Source of the DNA: Pedobacter ureilyticus | GTDB taxonomy: Bacteria > Bacteroidota > Bacteroidia > Sphingobacteriales > Sphingobacteriaceae | Assembly (NCBI RefSeq): GCF_005925345.1 | Contig: NZ_SSHJ01000001.1 | Coordinates: 124,001-188,000, forward strand | Length of the DNA: 64,000 nt | Direction: 5' to 3' | Shown: positions 59,485 through 64,000 of the stretch, one piece after another | Position numbering within the stretch: the stretch's first letter is position 1 | Layout: the number at the start of each line of letters is the position of its first letter | Position numbers and translations under genes: made by a program | Notes under the pieces: generated by a model | Database searches by the model: none | Told to the model about the DNA's origin: nothing | What the model saw: only the letters and a program-made list of their open reading frames with translations

Positions 59485-59506
59485 TTATCGGCTAAATAAC
59501 CGATAA
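59485..59506. promoter_or_regulatory. Palindromic operator 2 (TTATCGG-N8-CCGATAA)
   Basis: A perfect inverted repeat of 7-bp arms around CTAAATAA. Its centre is 28 bp from that of operator 1 and 28 bp from that of operator 3. Confidence 0.75.
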
Positions 59507-59512
59507 ATCAAA

Positions 59513-59534
59513 TTATCGGCTAAATACCCGATAA
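59513..59534. promoter_or_regulatory. Palindromic operator 3 (TTATCGG-N8-CCGATAA)
   Basis: A perfect inverted repeat around CTAAATAC. It is 42 bp from the ATG of the divergent exonuclease gene, so the array could control both directions. Confidence 0.75.
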
Positions 59535-59576
59535 TTATTTTTAAAACTATAACTTAGTACAAGCGTTATACAAAGC

Positions 59577-60611
59577 ATGGCATTAATACAGTTTACCAAC
59601 AAAGGGATTTACTGCAAGCAGGGCGATTTTTATATCGACCCTTGGCTACCAGTTGATAAAGCAGTAATAACTCATGGACATGCCGACCACGCAAAATGGG
59701 GCAATAAAAGCTATTTATGTCATACTTTAACTAAGCCAGTTTTAGAAGAAAGATACAATTTGTACAGCAATGTAGAGGTATTAGCGTACAATGAAACAAT
59801 TGTTATTAATGGCGTGAAATTAAGTCTGTTTCCTGCGGGGCACGTAATTGGTTCAGCACAGATAAGACTAGAATATAAAGGCGAAATTGTAGTGGTATCT
59901 GGAGATTATAAAACAGAATATGATGGAATTAGTACAGCTTTTGAGCCTGTAAAATGCCATACATTCGTATCAGAAAGTACATTTGGATTACCTATTTATA
60001 AATGGCAACCACAACAACTCATTTTTGATCATATTGATAGCTGGATCGCTGATAATCACACCAGAAATAAAACAAGCATTTTAGTAGCTTACAGCCTAGG
60101 GAAGGCACAAAGGTTAATTCAAAACCTAAAAACAGATTATCCTGTTTACGTACACAGAACTATTTCTGCATTAAATGAGGCTTTCAAAAAAGCTGGCGTC
60201 GATTTACGTACAACCATACAAATTACTCCAGAAATCAAGAAAGAAGAACTGCAAAAAGGGATCGTAATTGTACCTCCTGCTTTAGCAGATGGTAGATGGA
60301 TTAAAAGCTTAACCAACCCAGCTATTGGCATTTGCAGCGGATGGATGGCGGTAAGAGCCGGCAGAAGGTGGCGTAGCGCCGATGCAGGTTTCGCTTTAAG
60401 TGATCATGCAGATTGGCCAGGACTTTTAAATGCCATTAAAGCTACCGAAGCAGAAAAGGTGTTGGTAACTCACGGAAGCACAGCAATTTTTAGTCGCTAC
60501 TTAAATGAAATTGGGATCGAAGCTGAAGAAGTTAAAACGCAATACGGCAATGAAGAAGCCGAGGAAAAAGTAGAAGCAGGAACAGAAGATAAAGTTAAAG
60601 AAAAGCAATAA
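59577..60611 (+). CDS. Ligase-associated DNA exonuclease (metallo-beta-lactamase fold)
   Basis: A 344-residue MBL-fold nuclease. The metal-binding motif is ITHGHADHAKWG, later with FPAGHVIGSAQIRLE, VVVSGDYKTEYD and LSDHADWPGLL. The C-terminal VLVTHGSTAIFSRYL is typical. The family is named because its gene sits next to an ATP-dependent ligase and a helicase, as here (4 bp before the ligase). The acidic, low-complexity C-terminus (EEAEEKVEAGTEDKVKEKQ) is not conserved. Confidence 0.93.
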   Translation: MALIQFTNKGIYCKQGDFYIDPWLPVDKAVITHGHADHAKWGNKSYLCHTLTKPVLEERYNLYSNVEVLAYNETIVINGVKLSLFPAGHVIGSAQIRLEYKGEIVVVSGDYKTEYDGISTAFEPVKCHTFVSESTFGLPIYKWQPQQLIFDHIDSWIADNHTRNKTSILVAYSLGKAQRLIQNLKTDYPVYVHRTISALNEAFKKAGVDLRTTIQITPEIKKEELQKGIVIVPPALADGRWIKSLTNPAIGICSGWMAVRAGRRWRSADAGFALSDHADWPGLLNAIKATEAEKVLVTHGSTAIFSRYLNEIGIEAEEVKTQYGNEEAEEKVEAGTEDKVKEKQ

Positions 60612-60614
60612 AGA

Positions 60615-62207
60615 ATGAAACGCTTTGCACAACTCATACAGGAACTAGAACTAAGCAACAAGACCAATGATAAAATAGACGCCTTGGTTGCTTATTTTAA
60701 CGAAGCTGATGAACGTGACAAACCTTATGTAATTGCCATGTTTACAGGCAAGCGGCCCAAAAGACCTATTACAACTACGCTAATTAAGCAATGGGCTATA
60801 GAATTAAGCGGCATTCCTGAATGGTTGTTTACAGAAAGCTATCATAGCGTTGGCGATTTAAGTGAAACGATTGCTTTGGTGCTTCCTCCCGCAGCAAACA
60901 GCATAGATAAACCGTTGCATCAATGGATTACCGAGCTAGCAAAACTTCAAGGTAAAACCGACGAAGAAAAAAAAGAGTATATCCTTACCTCTTGGAATAA
61001 CTTAGCTACGCAAGAACGTTTCATCTTCAATAAGTTGATTTCTGGGAACTTCCGTATTGGAGTTTCGAATAAAATGTTGGTTAACGCCATTGCCAAGCAA
61101 AGTGAACAAGATGCCAATAAAATTATGCACAGTATTATGGGCAAATGGCAGCCAAACGAAATCACTTTCAAAGACTTAACGACCGGCGTGCATGTAAATA
61201 CTGATAACTCTTGGCCATATCCGTTTTGTTTAGCTTATGCGATAGATACCGAACCAGAAAATTTAGGAGAAACATCACATTGGCAAGCCGAGTGGAAGTG
61301 GGACGGTATTCGTGGACAAATTGTAAAACGCAACGGCGAGCTGTTTATTTGGAGCCGCGGAGAAGAGTTGGTAACGGATCAATTTCCAGAGCTACACTTT
61401 CTTAAAGATGAATTAGCAGACGGCTCGGTTTTAGATGGAGAAATACTTGCAGTTAAAGACGGTAATGTTTTATCTTTTAACATCTTACAACAGCGTTTAA
61501 ATAGAAAAACAATCAATAAAAATCAATTAGATAATGCACCTATCGGCTTCTTCACCTATGACGTTTTAGAATATCAATCTAATGATATCAGAACTAAACC
61601 CTTAGCAGAGCGAAGGTTGATATTGGAAAAAATCATCGGTAGCTTGCAAACTAGAAACGTCGTAGTCTTATCTCCGGTAATAGCTTTCGAAACATGGCAA
61701 CAATTAGCAGAAATAAGAGAAACAGCTAGAAACATTAATAGCGAAGGGATTATGTTAAAGCATAAAGAATCTATATTTCACGCCGGCAGAAAACGTGGCG
61801 ATTGGTGGAAATGGAAAATCAACCCTTACACAGCAGACGCTGTAATGATTTATGCACAAAAAGGCAGCGGGCGAAGAGCTAATTTCTACACTGATTACAC
61901 TTTTGCTGTACGTGATGGCGAAAAACTAGTGACTATTGCCAAAGCTTACTCTGGCTTAACCGATAAAGAAATTAAGGAAGTGAACAGCTTTGTGAATAAA
62001 AATGCTATCGAAAAATTTGGCCCAGTACGTACCGTAAAACCCGAATTGGTTTTTGAAATTGCGTTTGAAGGTATTGCCGAAAGCAAGCGCCATAAAGCGG
62101 GCTTAGCACTTCGCTTCCCACGTATCGCCAGATGGCGCAAAGACAAAAACGTAGATGAAATTAATACGTTGGATGATTTAAAAGCACTGATACCAGCTGT
62201 AGAATAA
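60615..62207 (+). CDS. ATP-dependent DNA ligase (ligase-associated DNA damage response type)
   Basis: A 530-residue ATP-dependent ligase that seals nicks via ligase-adenylate. The adenylated Lys is in AEWKWDGIRGQ, followed by FIWSRGEELVTDQFP, DGEILA and GIMLKHKESIFHAGRKRGDWWKWK in two parts. The N-terminal 200 residues form the DNA-binding domain. It lies between the exonuclease and helicase genes in one operon. Bacteria also use NAD-dependent LigA for replication, so this enzyme serves repair. Confidence 0.94.
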   Translation: MKRFAQLIQELELSNKTNDKIDALVAYFNEADERDKPYVIAMFTGKRPKRPITTTLIKQWAIELSGIPEWLFTESYHSVGDLSETIALVLPPAANSIDKPLHQWITELAKLQGKTDEEKKEYILTSWNNLATQERFIFNKLISGNFRIGVSNKMLVNAIAKQSEQDANKIMHSIMGKWQPNEITFKDLTTGVHVNTDNSWPYPFCLAYAIDTEPENLGETSHWQAEWKWDGIRGQIVKRNGELFIWSRGEELVTDQFPELHFLKDELADGSVLDGEILAVKDGNVLSFNILQQRLNRKTINKNQLDNAPIGFFTYDVLEYQSNDIRTKPLAERRLILEKIIGSLQTRNVVVLSPVIAFETWQQLAEIRETARNINSEGIMLKHKESIFHAGRKRGDWWKWKINPYTADAVMIYAQKGSGRRANFYTDYTFAVRDGEKLVTIAKAYSGLTDKEIKEVNSFVNKNAIEKFGPVRTVKPELVFEIAFEGIAESKRHKAGLALRFPRIARWRKDKNVDEINTLDDLKALIPAVE

Positions 62208-62215
62208 CAAACAAA

Positions 62216-62292
62216 TTGTCATTGCTAGTTACGAAGCAATCTTACAACGACAGCTTCTGAAACTAAGAGATTGCTTCGTACCTCGCAATGCC
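62216..62292. repeat. Palindromic repeat family B, copy 2
   Basis: TTGTCATTGCTAGTTACGAA continues as GCAATCT, and faces AGATTGCTTCG plus TACCTCGCAATGCC as imperfect inverted arms. It lies inside the ligase-helicase operon and its end overlaps an alternative helicase start (ATG 62288). Confidence 0.7.
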
Positions 62293-62308
62293 GGAAACAT
62301 ACAACATC

Positions 62309-64000
62309 ATGCAAAAAACCAAAGGCTACAAGCAGATCGTTTCTTGGCTAAAAGCCGATAAAAGAAAGCCTTTCGACTTTCAGAAAGAAACGTGGCAATA
62401 TTACCTCGACGGTTATAGCGGATTGGTTAATGCCCCAACTGGTTTTGGCAAAACATTTTCGGTTTTCTTAGCGGTTGTTATTGAAGGATTAAATCAGACT
62501 AGCCCTGTTAAAGGACTGCAGTTGATATGGATAACACCTTTGAGATCTCTTGCTAAAGATATTGCAAGAGCAATGAGAGAAGTCTTGGAGGCATTGCAGC
62601 TTGATTGGCATGTTGGCGTTCGTAATGGGGATACTTCTCAAGCGGAGAAACTACAGCAAAAAAAAGCTATGCCCGAAATATTGCTCATTACTCCCGAAAG
62701 CTTACATCTTTTACTTGCTCAAAAAAATTCCTCTAACTTATTCAAAAACCTACAATGCATTGTTGCCGATGAATGGCACGAACTATTAGGAAGTAAGCGA
62801 GGTGTAATGGTAGAATTAGCGATATCAAGAATTAAAGGCTTACAGAAAGCTAATGGTAAGCAACAACTAAGGGTTTGGGGTATTTCGGCTACTATTGGTA
62901 ATATTCAAGAAGCTTTAGAGGTAATTGTTCCAGAAAATGATGCGAAGAAAACCACTGTTAGAGCGCAATTAGAAAAGAAAATTGAGATAAAAACTATTTT
63001 ACCAGACAACATAGAGACTTTGCCTTGGGCAGGACATTTGGGTTTAAAGTTAGCCCACAAACTTTTGCCCATCATCAGCCAAAGCAAAACAACATTAATT
63101 TTTATCAATACTCGCGGTCAATCGGAAATGTGGTACCAGCACCTGCTGGATATTGAGCCAGATTTAGCCGGCAGAATAGCCATTCATCACGGTTCTATAG
63201 ATTTTGAGTTACGAAACTGGATTGAAGACAACCTACATAGCGGGCTTTTAAAAGCAGTTATAGCCACTTCATCGCTAGATTTAGGCGTAGATTTTAAACC
63301 CGTGGATACGGTGGTACAAATAGGCTCGCCTAAAGGTGTAGCCCGTTTTTCACAACGTGCAGGCAGGTCCGGGCACTCACCTCACGAAATTTCTAAAATT
63401 TATTTCTTGCCAACCCACGCTTTAGAAATTGTAGAAGCTGCTGCCATTAAAGAAGCAGCAAGAGAAAATAACATCGAAAGTAGAGAGCCCTTTGTAATGG
63501 TTTTCGACACCTTAATACAATACCTAGTTACTTTAGCCGTAGGCGATGGATTTGACGACAAAGTGATTTACCAAGAAATTATTAAAATCAATGCTTTCAA
63601 GCAATTATTACCGGAAGAATGGGCTTGGGCGATGCAATTCATTACCTCTGGTGGAGATAGTTTAACTGCTTACAACGAATTTAAAAAAGTGGTAAAAGAC
63701 GAAGATGGTTTATGGAAAGTGAAAAGCAGGCAAATTGCAATGCGCCACAGACTACACATTGGCACTATTGTAAGCGATGCCATGTTAAAAGTAAAATTTT
63801 TGAGCGGTGGATATATTGGCATGGTAGAAGAGTACTTTGTCTCCAAACTTAAAGCAGGCGATAGCTTTACCCTTGCCGGGCGTATTTTAGAGTTTGTACA
63901 AATCAAAGACATGACCGTTATTGTACGCCGCAGTAAGCAAAAAAAGGCAATTTCTCCAAGCTGGCTAGGCGGCCGCCTTCCGCTGTCTGCCAATTTGGGT
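62309..64000 (+). CDS. Ligase-associated DEXH-box helicase (Lhr-like), partial
   Basis: At least 564 residues, running off the window. Motif I is NAPTGFGKTFSVFLAV, motif Ia TPLRSLAKDIARAM, motif II VADEWHELLGSKRG, motif III GISATIGN and motif VI FSQRAGRSGHSPHE. This is the ligase-associated DNA-damage-response helicase found next to the exonuclease and ligase genes. I start it at the ATG at 62309 (MQKTKGYKQI). An in-frame ATG at 62288 falls in the palindromic repeat. A PdeM-type endonuclease commonly follows in related genomes, outside this window. Confidence 0.92.
   Translation, partial: MQKTKGYKQIVSWLKADKRKPFDFQKETWQYYLDGYSGLVNAPTGFGKTFSVFLAVVIEGLNQTSPVKGLQLIWITPLRSLAKDIARAMREVLEALQLDWHVGVRNGDTSQAEKLQQKKAMPEILLITPESLHLLLAQKNSSNLFKNLQCIVADEWHELLGSKRGVMVELAISRIKGLQKANGKQQLRVWGISATIGNIQEALEVIVPENDAKKTTVRAQLEKKIEIKTILPDNIETLPWAGHLGLKLAHKLLPIISQSKTTLIFINTRGQSEMWYQHLLDIEPDLAGRIAIHHGSIDFELRNWIEDNLHSGLLKAVIATSSLDLGVDFKPVDTVVQIGSPKGVARFSQRAGRSGHSPHEISKIYFLPTHALEIVEAAAIKEAARENNIESREPFVMVFDTLIQYLVTLAVGDGFDDKVIYQEIIKINAFKQLLPEEWAWAMQFITSGGDSLTAYNEFKKVVKDEDGLWKVKSRQIAMRHRLHIGTIVSDAMLKVKFLSGGYIGMVEEYFVSKLKAGDSFTLAGRILEFVQIKDMTVIVRRSKQKKAISPSWLGGRLPLSANLG

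Overview
The window is low-GC, densely coded DNA from a member of the Bacteroidota, most likely Sphingobacteriaceae (Pedobacter-like). The evidence is family-level: GLPGLI, DUF4296 and MbnP proteins, many 'MKK...C' lipoproteins, TAnnTTTG-type -7 elements, almost no Shine-Dalgarno sites, and the ligase-associated exonuclease/ligase/helicase cluster. There is no rRNA, tRNA, CRISPR array, phage or intact transposase. It is core chromosome with small accessory insertions.

Layout. 1-9 kb: P1 peptidase (partial), FUSC membrane protein, Ohr, a higBA module with a frameshifted toxin, a B12-type radical SAM protein, a vapBC-type module and a HI0933-type flavoprotein. 9-14 kb: a Flavo-1-like structured element, purK-purE, trpS, a deoxynucleoside kinase and two small proteins. 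14-21 kb: a copper/cytochrome operon with two tandem MbnP lipoprotein + di-heme peroxidase (MbnH/MauG-like) pairs, an outer-membrane protein, a YHS protein, SCO and a mono-heme cytochrome c. 21-26.8 kb: Hsp20, a thioesterase, folB, glutaryl-CoA-type dehydrogenase, a repeat-flanked GxxExxY gene and small proteins. 27-36 kb: lysA, lysC, phosphoglucomutase, a beta-hydroxyacid dehydrogenase, and a CoA-transferase operon split by a repeat-flanked four-helix-bundle (S23) gene. 36-48 kb: mutS2, a PLP-homeostasis protein, a GNAT enzyme, a second aspartokinase, a THUMP-like methyltransferase, thrS-infC-rpmI-rplT and a second repeat-flanked GxxExxY gene. 48-64 kb: a GLPGLI protein, an orphan LutA-like protein, an MFS transporter, recQ, a TolB-propeller amidohydrolase, mgtE, DUF3307-SatD with an array of three palindromic operators, and the ligase-associated exonuclease, ligase and helicase (partial).

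The most interesting signal is a recurring cassette plan. Three loci (24.3-25.0, 34.0-34.6 and 47.4-48.0 kb) each hold one small gene, twice a PD-(D/E)xK-like GxxExxY protein and once an S23 four-helix bundle. Each gene lies between two direct copies of a locus-specific, internally palindromic repeat of about 80-190 nt. The repeats differ between loci but the design is the same, and gene-less single spacers of the same character sit in several other intergenic gaps. This looks like a family of minimal repeat-gene-repeat elements with solo remnants. The sequence shows the architecture; mobility is inference. Other leads are the duplicated MbnP/MbnH pairs with W-x-W motifs, a possibly phase-variable HigB toxin (G8 tract), the SatD operator array, and -7 elements placed so that three genes would be leaderless.
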